NCBI GenBank assembly: GCA_003284275.1
Contig: QBVU01000003.1
Location: forward strand, 56,818-120,817
Length of the DNA: 64,000 nucleotides
Direction of reading: 5' to 3'
Origin: Pelagibacteraceae bacterium AG-313-A04
GTDB lineage: Bacteria > Pseudomonadota > Alphaproteobacteria > Pelagibacterales > Pelagibacteraceae
Part shown: positions 1-8,145 of the stretch, in pieces
Position numbering within the stretch: position 1 is the stretch's first letter
Layout of the letters: each line of letters begins with the position of its first letter
Notes under the pieces: generated by a model
What the model saw: only the letters and a program-made list of their open reading frames with translations
What the model was told of the DNA's origin: nothing
Database searches by the model: none
Made by a program: the position numbers and the translations under genes

Positions 1-77
1 CCATCTAATTCTGCTTGTTTTTTTATTTTTGATTTTGCAATTTTAAGGCGAGTTTTAAAATCTTCGGGAATGGTCAT
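1..77 (-). CDS. Partial gene, N-terminus only; possibly ATP synthase protein I (AtpI/AtpZ)
   Basis: An ATG at 75-77 on the minus strand opens a frame that runs off the left window edge. The visible peptide starts MTIPEDFKTRLKIAKSKIKK and is charged and helical-looking. It lies 11 bases downstream of the smc stop on the same strand, so it probably belongs to the dciA-dsbA-smc run. In several alphaproteobacteria smc is followed by atpI and the F0 ATP synthase genes, and AtpI N-termini are short and basic like this one. That assignment is inference from position. Only 25 codons are visible, with no membrane segment yet, so the product is uncertain although a real gene start is likely. Confidence 0.45.
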   Translation of the reverse strand, partial: MTIPEDFKTRLKIAKSKIKKQAELD

Positions 78-88
78 TTTTTTTTAAT

Positions 89-2533
89 CTATGCAACTAA
101 TTCTTCAGCTTTTTGTAAATCAACAGAGACTAGCTGACTAACACCCTGTTCTGCCATTGTTACACCGTACAGTCTATGCATTCTGGACATTGTTAGAGCA
201 TGGTGAGTAATTATAATAAACTTTGTTTTTGTTATTTTAGTAAGTTCATCAAGTAAGGCACAAAATCTTGTGACATTAGCATCATCTAAAGGGGCATCTA
301 CTTCATCTAAAACACAAATTGGCGAAGGGTTCACCAAAAATACAGCAAAAATTAATGATAAAGCCGTTAAAGCTTGTTCTCCACCAGATAAAAGTGTGAT
401 TGATTGCAATCTTTTGCCTGGAGGAGATACAAACATTTCCAAACCAGCTTCTAAAGGATCATCTGAGTCTACCAGTTCGATCTTTGCATTCCCTCCGTCA
501 AATAATTTTGTGTATACTTCATTAAATTTTCTATTAACTTTTGTAAAAGCTTCGAGAAGCCTTTCCCTTCCTTTTTGATTTAATTCTTCGATACTTGTTT
601 TTAATTTAACGATTGCTGAAAACAAGTCAGCTCTATCATCTTCCATCTTTTGAATTTCAGTTTCATATTTTTTTGTTTCCTCATCAGCTCTTAAATTAAC
701 TGAACCAAGGGACTCTCTTTGTTTTTTAATTTTTTCAGTTTTTTTAGTTTGATCTTCTAAAGACGGGAGACTCTCAGGTGAAACGTTGTTTAAATCGGAT
801 TGAGGTAATATCGATCCTTCATTTTCAATGTTTAATTCACTTTTTATCGAGTATAATAGATCTTTCTTTCTATTTTCTATTCCTTCTATTGTTGCTTCAT
901 TTCTTGCTTTATTTTCTTTCAAATCAGAGAGCTTAGATTGAATTTCCTTTATATTTTGGTTTATAGAATTGTATTTTTTCTCAGCTTCAATTAACTCATT
1001 TTCTATTTCTTCGTTTCTTTTTTTAGTATTTTCCAAATTTTGAAGATTTTGTCCTTTTGAAGTTGCAATCCTTTCTGGATTTTTTTGATTTTCATTTATT
1101 TCTACTAGTAATTTTTCTTTTCTATTTGTAAGCTCAGATATCATTTTTTCAGAATTAGACTTGAGACTTCCCCAATTTTCTAACTCTACATCTATATTCT
1201 TAATTCTTTCTTTTCTTTTAATCGAATCACTTTGAATAGATTTATTTTTACCAAATTTTTCTGCATAATCTTCTTGTGAAGAAGTAATAGTTTTAACTAG
1301 TTTTCTCAAATCTTGAAATTTTGCCTTTGATAATTTTTTTTCTTCATCAATATCCTTTTCAATTTGGTCCAATATATTATCAAGTTTATTTTGAAGGTTA
1401 TCTAGTTGACTTTTCGACTCCCTTAGTTCCTTTGATGAATTAGCTTCAACTTGTAAAAGACTGCTCTCCGTGTTTAAAAGCTCCCCTTTCTCTTTTGAAA
1501 TTCTTTTTTCATTTAAATCTGCATCTAAAGAAATACTTTTTTCTCTTTCAAAATCTGAATCGATTGTTTTTACAGATTTTTCTAATTTTTCTTGTAGTGA
1601 TTTTACTCTAGACTCCTCTTCCTCCAGGCTAGTTATGTCTAAATTTAATTTTTGTAAACTAGCTGCACTCTCCATCTTTTTATCTCTCAAGGGTGCGAGT
1701 TTTTTGTTTTCTTCATCTAATAATGAATTATTGTGATTAAAATCAATATTAATTGCACTTATGTCATCTTCTAATTCACCTAATTTTTCTTGAATTTGCT
1801 TTTTCTCTTTTTCAATTTCTCTTAATTTTAAATAATATAGACCTGCTTCAGCTCTTTTGATTTCTTTCGATATTTCTTTGTATCTTGTTGCTTCCTCAGC
1901 TTGTTTTTTTAAACTGTCTAATTGTTTTTGTTGTTGCTTTTTAAGTTCATCCGCTCTCTTTAAGTTGTTTTCAGCAGCATTTAATCTTGTCTCAGCTTCT
2001 TGTCTTCTTGCATGTATTCCAGAAATCCCCGCTGCTTCTTCCAAAATTGATTTTCTTTCAATTGGTTTAGCTGTAACAATCTGACCAATTTTTCCTTGAC
2101 TTATTAAAGAAGGTGAGTGCGCACCAGTTGATAAATCTGCAAAAAGTGTTTGAACATCTCGTGCTCTTACTTCTTTTGCATTTATGTAATATTTCGAACC
2201 CTTATCTTTTTCTATCTTCCTTCTTACAGTCACCTCATCAAATTCTTTAAACTGTGCAGGACCTTCTTTATTTTTATTATCCAATAGTAAAGATACCTCA
2301 GAAATATTTTTCGAAGGTCTATTAGAAGTTCCAGAAAAAATTACATCCTCCATTCCAGAACCCCTCATACTTTTTGCTGAATTTTCACCCATACACCATC
2401 TTAAAGACTCAACGATGTTTGATTTTCCACATCCATTAGGGCCGACTATTCCGGTTAAACCATCCTCAAGTAAAAAAGTAGTTTTATCTGAGAATGATTT
2501 AAATCCAGTAATGTCTAACTTCTTAAATTTCAT
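89..2533 (-). CDS. smc: Chromosome segregation SMC ATPase, short form without a visible hinge
   Basis: Bacterial condensin ATPase that organises and helps segregate the chromosome. The N-terminal head carries the Walker A motif GPNGCGKS (31-38). The C-terminal head has the ABC signature LSGGEQ (715-720) and Walker B VLDEVD (about 740-745), followed by a D-loop-like PLDDAN. Everything between about 170 and 650 is Lys/Glu-rich heptad sequence typical of coiled coil. At 814 residues it is far shorter than the usual 1150-1200, and I cannot find the compact, Gly- and hydrophobic-rich hinge domain expected mid-coil. The head sequence otherwise matches alphaproteobacterial Smc closely, including GSVNLRADEE before the C-head. 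The start directly follows the dsbA-like stop; the stop is TAG. ScpA and ScpB are not in the window. Confidence 0.93.
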   Translation of the reverse strand: MKFKKLDITGFKSFSDKTTFLLEDGLTGIVGPNGCGKSNIVESLRWCMGENSAKSMRGSGMEDVIFSGTSNRPSKNISEVSLLLDNKNKEGPAQFKEFDEVTVRRKIEKDKGSKYYINAKEVRARDVQTLFADLSTGAHSPSLISQGKIGQIVTAKPIERKSILEEAAGISGIHARRQEAETRLNAAENNLKRADELKKQQQKQLDSLKKQAEEATRYKEISKEIKRAEAGLYYLKLREIEKEKKQIQEKLGELEDDISAINIDFNHNNSLLDEENKKLAPLRDKKMESAASLQKLNLDITSLEEEESRVKSLQEKLEKSVKTIDSDFEREKSISLDADLNEKRISKEKGELLNTESSLLQVEANSSKELRESKSQLDNLQNKLDNILDQIEKDIDEEKKLSKAKFQDLRKLVKTITSSQEDYAEKFGKNKSIQSDSIKRKERIKNIDVELENWGSLKSNSEKMISELTNRKEKLLVEINENQKNPERIATSKGQNLQNLENTKKRNEEIENELIEAEKKYNSINQNIKEIQSKLSDLKENKARNEATIEGIENRKKDLLYSIKSELNIENEGSILPQSDLNNVSPESLPSLEDQTKKTEKIKKQRESLGSVNLRADEETKKYETEIQKMEDDRADLFSAIVKLKTSIEELNQKGRERLLEAFTKVNRKFNEVYTKLFDGGNAKIELVDSDDPLEAGLEMFVSPPGKRLQSITLLSGGEQALTALSLIFAVFLVNPSPICVLDEVDAPLDDANVTRFCALLDELTKITKTKFIIITHHALTMSRMHRLYGVTMAEQGVSQLVSVDLQKAEELVA

Positions 2534-3127
2534 TTATAAATTTTTTTCAATAATTTTTTTAAATTTTTCGTATTCTATTTTGCCAGTGTATTCTTTTTCA
2601 TTCACCACAATTGTAGGTGTGGACTTGATTTTATATTTTTTTTGAGCCTCTATTCTTTGATTAAGTATATTATCTTGAGCATCACTACTTTTTAAACAAC
2701 TATTCATATTATTTTCGGATAAATTTAAGTCAGAACCAATTTTTTTGATCAAGTCATTAATTTTATTGATATCTGAGCCAACAGCCCAAACTTTTTGCTG
2801 GTTATACATTTCATCAAGTAGTTCAAATTTTTTTTCATTACTTGATGCGCATCTTACAATTACTTCAGCATTTAGTGCAGCGAGGTCTAAAGGGAAAGCA
2901 TGATGTTCAAATTTTACTAAACCTTGATCAATATAGTCTTTTTTTAGTTTATCAAAAACTGTGATGTGGAAGTTAGCACAATGAGGACATGTTAAAGAAG
3001 AAAAAACTTTTACTGTTACTTTTGCATCAGCATTGCCTAAGCTTAAAATTTTGCCTTTAGCTTCTACAGTCATGGTAATCAAAAATATAAAAACTGATGT
3101 ATAAAAAATTTTAATTATTTCTTTCAT
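2534..3127 (-). CDS. DsbA-family thiol-disulfide protein (thioredoxin-like fold)
   Basis: A 197-residue exported protein with an N-terminal hydrophobic signal segment (about 5-22, likely cleavage near VEA-KG) and a CPHC active site at 47-50. The later KFEHHAFPLDLAALNAE segment and the cis-Pro region TPTIVV match the DsbA-like/Thioredoxin_4 family of periplasmic oxidoreductases. Family knowledge suggests it forms or isomerises disulfides in periplasmic proteins. The partner (DsbB or DsbD type) is not in the window. Its start lies 17 bases inside the 3' end of dciA and its stop abuts the smc start, so the three genes are probably cotranscribed. Confidence 0.85.
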   Translation of the reverse strand: MKEIIKIFYTSVFIFLITMTVEAKGKILSLGNADAKVTVKVFSSLTCPHCANFHITVFDKLKKDYIDQGLVKFEHHAFPLDLAALNAEVIVRCASSNEKKFELLDEMYNQQKVWAVGSDINKINDLIKKIGSDLNLSENNMNSCLKSSDAQDNILNQRIEAQKKYKIKSTPTIVVNEKEYTGKIEYEKFKKIIEKNL

Positions 3128-3593
3128 TAAATGCCTTTAAAAAATTATTTAGTGAACTTTTTAACGTATCATCATTAACTTTACTCATTTTATCTTCAAT
3201 TTTTGAAAAATTTTTTATTTTCGGAAAACTCTTTTTTGGTTTGACTGTATTTTGCGCAATTTTTAGTACTACATTGCTTATACATTTATATCCAAAAAAA
3301 CTATTTATTTTATCCATGATTTCATTTTTTTCGTACTCAACTTCCAGTTCTTTGCCGTGTATAACATTCAAAACTAAAGTTCCTTCTCTCATTTCTTTTT
3401 TCATTTTCACTGTAACTGGATAACAAGCATCAGCAATTTTTTTACTTACCATTTTTGTCCAATTATCCACTATGTTCGAATAATTGTATCCACCTTTTCT
3501 AAGATGTTTTTTTAAAGTCTTAGGTATAGAGCTCGAAAAAGGCCTAAGCCCTTGAATGTAGGTTTGTGATTTATTATTATTTTTACTATGCAT
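3111..3593 (-). CDS. dciA: DciA-like protein (DUF721), replicative helicase loader
   Basis: A 160-residue basic protein with the DUF721 pattern: a short leader (GLRPFSSSIPKTLKKHL), then IVDNWTKMVSKKIADACYPV, then a hydrophobic strand TLVLNV, as in DciA proteins that load DnaB in bacteria lacking DnaC/DnaI. Assignment rests on this pattern and on the mutY/dciA/dsbA/smc order known from alphaproteobacteria. The ATG is the first half of an ATGCAT palindrome that also provides the ATG of the divergent mutY, so each gene's start-site region lies inside the other's coding sequence. No alternative Met lies before the conserved block. Confidence 0.78.
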   Translation of the reverse strand: MHSKNNNKSQTYIQGLRPFSSSIPKTLKKHLRKGGYNYSNIVDNWTKMVSKKIADACYPVTVKMKKEMREGTLVLNVIHGKELEVEYEKNEIMDKINSFFGYKCISNVVLKIAQNTVKPKKSFPKIKNFSKIEDKMSKVNDDTLKSSLNNFLKAFNERNN

Positions 3594-4586
3594 TTAGATA
3601 CAACTTTATCAAAAAAAATTCTAGCATGGTACGATAATAGCAAACGTGATCTACCATGGCGTGTGAGCAAAAAGTCGCCAAAAAAGCTTTATTACAGGTT
3701 ATTGAGTGAATTTATGCTGCAGCAAACACAGGTAAAAACCGTATTACCTTACTTTAAAAAATTTACTAAAAAATTTCCAACGCTGGAGTCACTCTCAAGA
3801 AGTAACGAAAAACAAATTTTAAAAATGTGGGAAGGACTAGGTTATTACAGGCGAGCTAGAAATCTTTATGCATGTTCAAAGCAGCTAATAACTCTTTATA
3901 AAGGAAAATTGCCAAAAACCTTAGATGAAATAAAAAAACTTCCAGGTATTGGTGATTATACTGGGAGTGCTTTGCTAGGTTTAGTGTACGATCAGCCTAG
4001 AATAGCTGTAGATGGAAATGTAAAAAGACTATTCGCAAGAAATTTAAATAAAAAAGAAGCTAAAATTGATTTTAACAAATTAGTTAATTCTAACTCAAAG
4101 ATGCTTTTCAGTAATAAAAGAAATGCGGATTTTGTTGAAGCACTTATGGAATTCGGGGCATTAATTTGTAAGCCAAAAGACCCAAAATGTTTTGTTTGCT
4201 GTTTGAACAAAACTTGTAAGTATTCTAAATCTTCTAAAAAAATTAAAGCTACATCTAAAAAAATGATTAAAAATAAAAACTATGATATTTTTTGTTTTTT
4301 AAATAATAAGAGACAAATTGCTTTAACTAAAAAAAACAATATTGGATTTTTAAAAAATTTTAATTTACCTATGATTAAAGAATCAAAAGAAAATAATACT
4401 AGAAGCTGGAAGTTGTTAAACAATTATAACAATTCCATATCTAATTTAAAATTAAATATAAATTTATATTACAAGTTCTCTAATAAGATTCCATCAGAAT
4501 ATATTTGGTATTCTTTAGACGATAAGAAAGAATTTATACCCACTTTCACAAAAAAAATATTTAGACAAATTTCAAATTTATTTTAA
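3588..4586 (+). CDS. mutY: A/G-specific adenine DNA glycosylase MutY
   Basis: Removes adenine mispaired with 8-oxoguanine. Visible features in order: the N-terminal WYDNSKRDLPWR, the catalytic Glu region EFMLQQTQV (Glu41), the helix-hairpin-helix LPGIGDYTG (118-126), the catalytic Asp in VDGNVKR (Asp142), and a 4Fe-4S loop with Cys194, 201, 204 and 210 in exact C-X6-C-X2-C-X5-C spacing. The C-terminal NUDIX-like 8-oxoG recognition domain (about 230-332) is present but diverged. At 332 residues it is slightly shorter than E. coli MutY (350). The stop overlaps the next start as TAATG, indicating translational coupling. Confidence 0.95.
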   Translation: MHLDTTLSKKILAWYDNSKRDLPWRVSKKSPKKLYYRLLSEFMLQQTQVKTVLPYFKKFTKKFPTLESLSRSNEKQILKMWEGLGYYRRARNLYACSKQLITLYKGKLPKTLDEIKKLPGIGDYTGSALLGLVYDQPRIAVDGNVKRLFARNLNKKEAKIDFNKLVNSNSKMLFSNKRNADFVEALMEFGALICKPKDPKCFVCCLNKTCKYSKSSKKIKATSKKMIKNKNYDIFCFLNNKRQIALTKKNNIGFLKNFNLPMIKESKENNTRSWKLLNNYNNSISNLKLNINLYYKFSNKIPSEYIWYSLDDKKEFIPTFTKKIFRQISNLF

Positions 4587-5719
4587 TGAAAAAAAAAATA
4601 GCAATCATTGGTGCTGGCATTGCAGGATTAACTCTTGCAAATTTATTAAAAAAACATACCGATCATGAATTCATGGTTTACGAAAGAGAAGAAAGTTTGT
4701 CTTTAGAGGAAGGTTACGGTATTCAATTGGCGACTAATAGTATTAAAATTTTGAATCAAATTAATTTCGATAAAATAAATAATGAAAAAATATTTCACCC
4801 AAAAACAATAGACTTTTATAATATTCAAAATAAAAAAATATGTGATTTAAACTTATCTAAGTTTAATAGCCCTGAAGCAAAATACACAACACTTCAAAGG
4901 TCTACTTTAATCGAATTTTTGAAAGAAGATATTTACACTCAGCATTTAAGATTTGGAAAAAAAATGAAAGAAGTCTCTGAACTTAAGAACAAAGTTTTTA
5001 TCAAATTTGATGACAACACAAATGATCTAGTAGATTTTGTTATTGCTGCTGATGGAATATTCTCAAACACTAGATCATTCTTTGAAATGAAAAAAAATGA
5101 GCCAAGATTTAAAAAAGCTATTGCAGCGAGAGTAATTCTAAAATCAAAATCAGAATTCGATATAAATGAGGATAATATAAGTTTAATGCTTGGAAGTAAC
5201 AGTCATATTGTTCTTTATCCAGTAAATAAAAAAAAAGAACTTAATATGGTTTGTATAATTCGATGTAAAAAATATGAACCTGACAATGTTAAACAGTTAG
5301 TTCAAGAAATAATTTTAAAACAAAATCCAAAATTTAAAAATATATTTGAAAATCAAATAAAAACATGGCCCTTATATTTTACACCAAAAATTATTCCATC
5401 CTCTAATAAAAAGGTATTTTATATTGGAGATGCTTTTAATGGGTTTTTGCCAACCCTTGCACAAGGTGCTGGACAGTCTATAGAAAGTGCTTTTGAAATA
5501 TTTAGTTTACTGGCAAAAGACAAGCTTGATAAAGAAAATAATTATTTTGAAATTAGATCAAAAAGGGCAAAAATTATTAGAGGTAGATCAAATTTTAATT
5601 TCTTTGCATTTCACTTTTCAAGTAAAATTATGCAAAATATAAGAAATCTATTTTTGAAGTTTTTGGTAAAACAAAAATTTTTTGTTAAAACATACTTAGG
5701 TAAAGTTTATAAGAATTAA
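4586..5719 (+). CDS. FAD-dependent aromatic-type monooxygenase (UbiH/salicylate hydroxylase-like)
   Basis: A 377-residue flavoprotein with the Rossmann motif GAGIAG (9-14) and a FAD ribityl-binding motif GDAFNGFLPTLAQGAGQSIE near 280-300, the layout of class A flavin monooxygenases. Family members hydroxylate aromatic rings using NAD(P)H and O2, for example in ubiquinone or salicylate metabolism. The substrate here cannot be read from sequence. It is coupled to mutY by a one-base TAATG overlap. Its stop interlocks with the convergent ccrM stop in a TTAA (5716-5719). A ubiquinone role is possible, but no ubi biosynthesis gene is adjacent. Confidence 0.75.
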   Translation: MKKKIAIIGAGIAGLTLANLLKKHTDHEFMVYEREESLSLEEGYGIQLATNSIKILNQINFDKINNEKIFHPKTIDFYNIQNKKICDLNLSKFNSPEAKYTTLQRSTLIEFLKEDIYTQHLRFGKKMKEVSELKNKVFIKFDDNTNDLVDFVIAADGIFSNTRSFFEMKKNEPRFKKAIAARVILKSKSEFDINEDNISLMLGSNSHIVLYPVNKKKELNMVCIIRCKKYEPDNVKQLVQEIILKQNPKFKNIFENQIKTWPLYFTPKIIPSSNKKVFYIGDAFNGFLPTLAQGAGQSIESAFEIFSLLAKDKLDKENNYFEIRSKRAKIIRGRSNFNFFAFHFSSKIMQNIRNLFLKFLVKQKFFVKTYLGKVYKN

Positions 5720-6789
5720 ACTTTTGTCTCAGTAATGAATTTTTGTCTTAAACTATCAATTACAACAGTAGATCCATTAATATTACAATGCCAATAAGTC
5801 CATCCATTATAGCTTTCAGCACCCATTATTCTTGCTGCCACTTTATGAATAGAACCTTCTGACTCTTTATATTTGATACTACCATCAGCCATAATTTTAG
5901 CATTAATCTTCTTTTTCGGATCAAATAGGGTAGTACCCGGCTTTAATATTCCTAGTTCAACAAGAGAACCAAAAGGTATTCTTGGTTTAGATTTATTATT
6001 TTCAATTGTATCTAAATAGTTATCTTCTATGGCTTTTGTTTTATTTATTCGTTCAATAGCTGCTTTAAAATATTTTTTGTCTCTTTCGATACCAAAGTAC
6101 TTTCTACCTAATTTTTTAGCAACTACCGCAGTTGTCCCAGTGCCTAAAAAAGGATCAAAGATGGTATCACCTTTGTTTGTAGTAGCTAAAATAATTCTAT
6201 GTAAAAGAGCCTCTGGTTTTTGTGTAGAATGAATTTTTTTTCCATTTCTCTTTAGTCTTTCTTTTCCGTTACAAATTGGCAATGTCCAGTCAGATCTCAT
6301 CTGCAAGTCATCATTTAAGCATTTTAATGATTGATAATTAAAAGTGTATTTTGATTTCTTATTTTTAGAAGCCCAGATAAGAGTTTCATGTGCATTAGTA
6401 AATCGTGTACCTCTAAAATTTGGCATAGGGTTGTTCTTTCTCCAGATAACATCGTTAAGTAGCCAGAAGTTCAAATTTTGTAGGTGGTAACCTAATCTAA
6501 AAATATTATGATATGATCCTATTACCCAAATACTTCCATTATCTTTTAGAATTCTTTTACATTCATTAAGCCAACCTATGCAAAACTCATCGTAATGTTT
6601 GAAACTATTAAATTGATCCCACTTATCATTTACACCATTCACTTTGCTTGCATCAGGTCGAGTTAGTTTTTCACCAATCTGCATGTTGTAAGGTGGATCA
6701 GCAAAAACTAAATCAAAAGACTTATCCGGAATTTTTTTAATTTCCTTTAAACAATCTCCATTAATGATTTGATTTGAGAATTTTAACAT
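5716..6789 (-). CDS. ccrM: CcrM-type adenine-N6 DNA methyltransferase (GANTC)
   Basis: Cell-cycle DNA methyltransferase of alphaproteobacteria, which methylates adenine in GANTC. The catalytic DPPY motif is at 31-34 and the SAM-binding motif DPFLGTGTT at 212-220, in beta-class order. A C-terminal module (about 270-357, with GSIHKVAARIMG and GWTYWH) matches the extra CcrM domain that ordinary HinfI-type enzymes lack. At 357 residues the length equals typical CcrM. It sits next to rnhB as in Caulobacter relatives. The 78 bases between rnhB and this start hold three GANTC sites, suggesting control by its own methylation. No restriction enzyme is nearby, so an orphan regulatory role is likely. 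Confidence 0.92.
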   Translation of the reverse strand: MLKFSNQIINGDCLKEIKKIPDKSFDLVFADPPYNMQIGEKLTRPDASKVNGVNDKWDQFNSFKHYDEFCIGWLNECKRILKDNGSIWVIGSYHNIFRLGYHLQNLNFWLLNDVIWRKNNPMPNFRGTRFTNAHETLIWASKNKKSKYTFNYQSLKCLNDDLQMRSDWTLPICNGKERLKRNGKKIHSTQKPEALLHRIILATTNKGDTIFDPFLGTGTTAVVAKKLGRKYFGIERDKKYFKAAIERINKTKAIEDNYLDTIENNKSKPRIPFGSLVELGILKPGTTLFDPKKKINAKIMADGSIKYKESEGSIHKVAARIMGAESYNGWTYWHCNINGSTVVIDSLRQKFITETKV

Positions 6790-6795
6790 TCTCTG

Positions 6796-6867
6796 GATTC
6801 AACTCTAAATTGAATCTAGGGTCAAACCCTTTTGATAAAAAAATGAATGCTCTTGTGTTAGAGATTC
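6796..6867. promoter_or_regulatory. ccrM leader with three GANTC sites and a small inverted repeat
   Basis: GANTC occurs at 6796-6800 (GATTC), 6812-6816 (GAATC) and 6863-6867 (GATTC), all between the rnhB stop and the ccrM start. Chance expectation at this base composition is roughly 0.2 sites. AGGGT-CAA-ACCCT (6818-6830) forms a 5-bp inverted repeat next to the middle site and could be a protein-binding site. In Caulobacter, GANTC sites in the ccrM leader make transcription sensitive to methylation state; similar control here is inferred. I see no convincing -10 element. Confidence 0.6.
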
Positions 6868-7440
6868 TTAGTTCGACAATATCTTGTGTATTGGCTTGAA
6901 ACCTTTTCTATGATGTGAGGTTACACCATATTTCTTTAATCCATCTAAGTGAGCTTTAGTCCCATAACCAAAATTACTTTCCCAGGCATAATTTGAGAAC
7001 TTTTCAGAGAGTTTAATCATTAATTTATCTCTATATACTTTTGCAATGATTGAAGCTGCACTAATTACTTTAACTTTTTCGTCCCCGTTAATTATCGTTT
7101 TAAAATTTTTTAAACCACTTGGTGCAAAGTTACCATCTATTAAGGTTAAACCTGGTTTTACAGTCAATTGTTCTAAAGCCCTTTTCATCGATAACAATGA
7201 AGCTTGTAAAATATTTAAATCTAGAATTTCATCTACGGATGCTAGTCCAATAGCATAATAAGAATAAGATTTTATATGCTCTGAAATTTCTATTCTCTTT
7301 TTAAAAGAAATTTTCTTAGAGTCTTTTAAAAGATCTAGGTTTATTCCTTCTTTGAGTATTACAGCAGCAGAAACCACTGGCCCAGCAAGACATCCTCTGC
7401 CAACCTCATCAACTCCTGCAGTGATTAATTTATTTTTCAA
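6868..7440 (-). CDS. rnhB: Ribonuclease HII
   Basis: Cleaves RNA in RNA-DNA hybrids and single ribonucleotides in DNA. The N-terminus AGVDEVGRGCLAGPVV contains the RNase HII acidic signature (Asp11, Glu12), followed by DSKKIS and the IDGN segment with the further acidic residue. The C-terminal HHRKGFKP is also typical. At 190 residues it is of normal length for a compact bacterial HII. It lies upstream of ccrM on the same strand, a neighbourhood conserved in alphaproteobacteria. Confidence 0.95.
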   Translation of the reverse strand: MKNKLITAGVDEVGRGCLAGPVVSAAVILKEGINLDLLKDSKKISFKKRIEISEHIKSYSYYAIGLASVDEILDLNILQASLLSMKRALEQLTVKPGLTLIDGNFAPSGLKNFKTIINGDEKVKVISAASIIAKVYRDKLMIKLSEKFSNYAWESNFGYGTKAHLDGLKKYGVTSHHRKGFKPIHKILSN

Positions 7441-7448
7441 TTTATCTG

Positions 7449-8138
7449 TTAGATTTTTTTGTCTCTTATCATTTTTAAGTCAATCCAAGTCATCTTCTTT
7501 TGTGCTGGTTGTCTCATTAAAAAAGCTGGGTGAAATGTAATAATTACTGAAGTTTTGCAATTCCCAAATCTTTTTTCAATCCACTTACCTCTCATTTTAG
7601 ATATTACAACTTCATTTCCAATTAATGCGTTCATAGCTGTACTTCCAAGTAAGACTAATATTTTTGGACTTATAATTTCAATATGTTTCGTTATAAATGG
7701 AAGATATCTTTTAATTTCTTCATCGGTTGGTCTTCTGTTATCTGGCGGTCGGTAATTAATGATATTAGATATATAAACTTTTTTTCTATCTAAATCGATT
7801 GCAGTGAGCATTTTATCTAATAATGCTCCAGCTCTACCAACAAAAGGCAAACCCTCTTCATCCTCATTAGCGCCAGGCGCTTCCCCAATTAGCATGATTT
7901 TGGAGTTAGGGTTCCCGTCACTAAAAACGATATTTTTAGCATGTTTTTTTAGATCACAATTATTTAAACTTAAGATTGATTTTTTTAACTTATCTAAATT
8001 TTCAGCTTTAGTTCCCGATATCTTATAATTATCTTTTTTATACCTATTGATTGCTTTATTATTGTAAATTAAATTATAGTTAATAAATTTGTAAAATTTA
8101 ATTAATTTAATTGAATTAATAATATTTTTTTTATTCAT
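7449..8138 (-). CDS. Uracil-DNA glycosylase, family 4-like
   Basis: Removes uracil from DNA. The core is GEAPGANEDEEGLPFVGRAG (motif 1), then NIINYRPPDNRRPT and the terminal HPAFLMRQPAQK (motif 2), the pattern of family 4 enzymes. I use the ATG at 8136-8138 (229 aa) rather than the track's 8216, because the longer form would overlap the divergent TPR gene by about 70 bases and its extra residues lack family resemblance. The 4Fe-4S cysteines of the thermophilic family members are largely absent: CXXC is reduced to a single Cys in NNCDLKK, and the two later positions are Tyr (NYRPP and RYLPF). The gene is 7 bases from the divergent TPR start. Confidence 0.85.
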   Translation of the reverse strand: MNKKNIINSIKLIKFYKFINYNLIYNNKAINRYKKDNYKISGTKAENLDKLKKSILSLNNCDLKKHAKNIVFSDGNPNSKIMLIGEAPGANEDEEGLPFVGRAGALLDKMLTAIDLDRKKVYISNIINYRPPDNRRPTDEEIKRYLPFITKHIEIISPKILVLLGSTAMNALIGNEVVISKMRGKWIEKRFGNCKTSVIITFHPAFLMRQPAQKKMTWIDLKMIRDKKI

Positions 8139-8145
8139 TATATAT

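Noticed and set aside
270-578. 102-residue plus-strand ORF opposite smc
   Set aside because: It covers the Smc C-terminal head coding sequence in antisense; no domain or ribosome site supports it.
6818-6830. Intrinsic terminator at AGGGT-CAA-ACCCT
   Set aside because: The stem has only 5 bp, and no T-run follows in the direction of rnhB and ccrM transcription.
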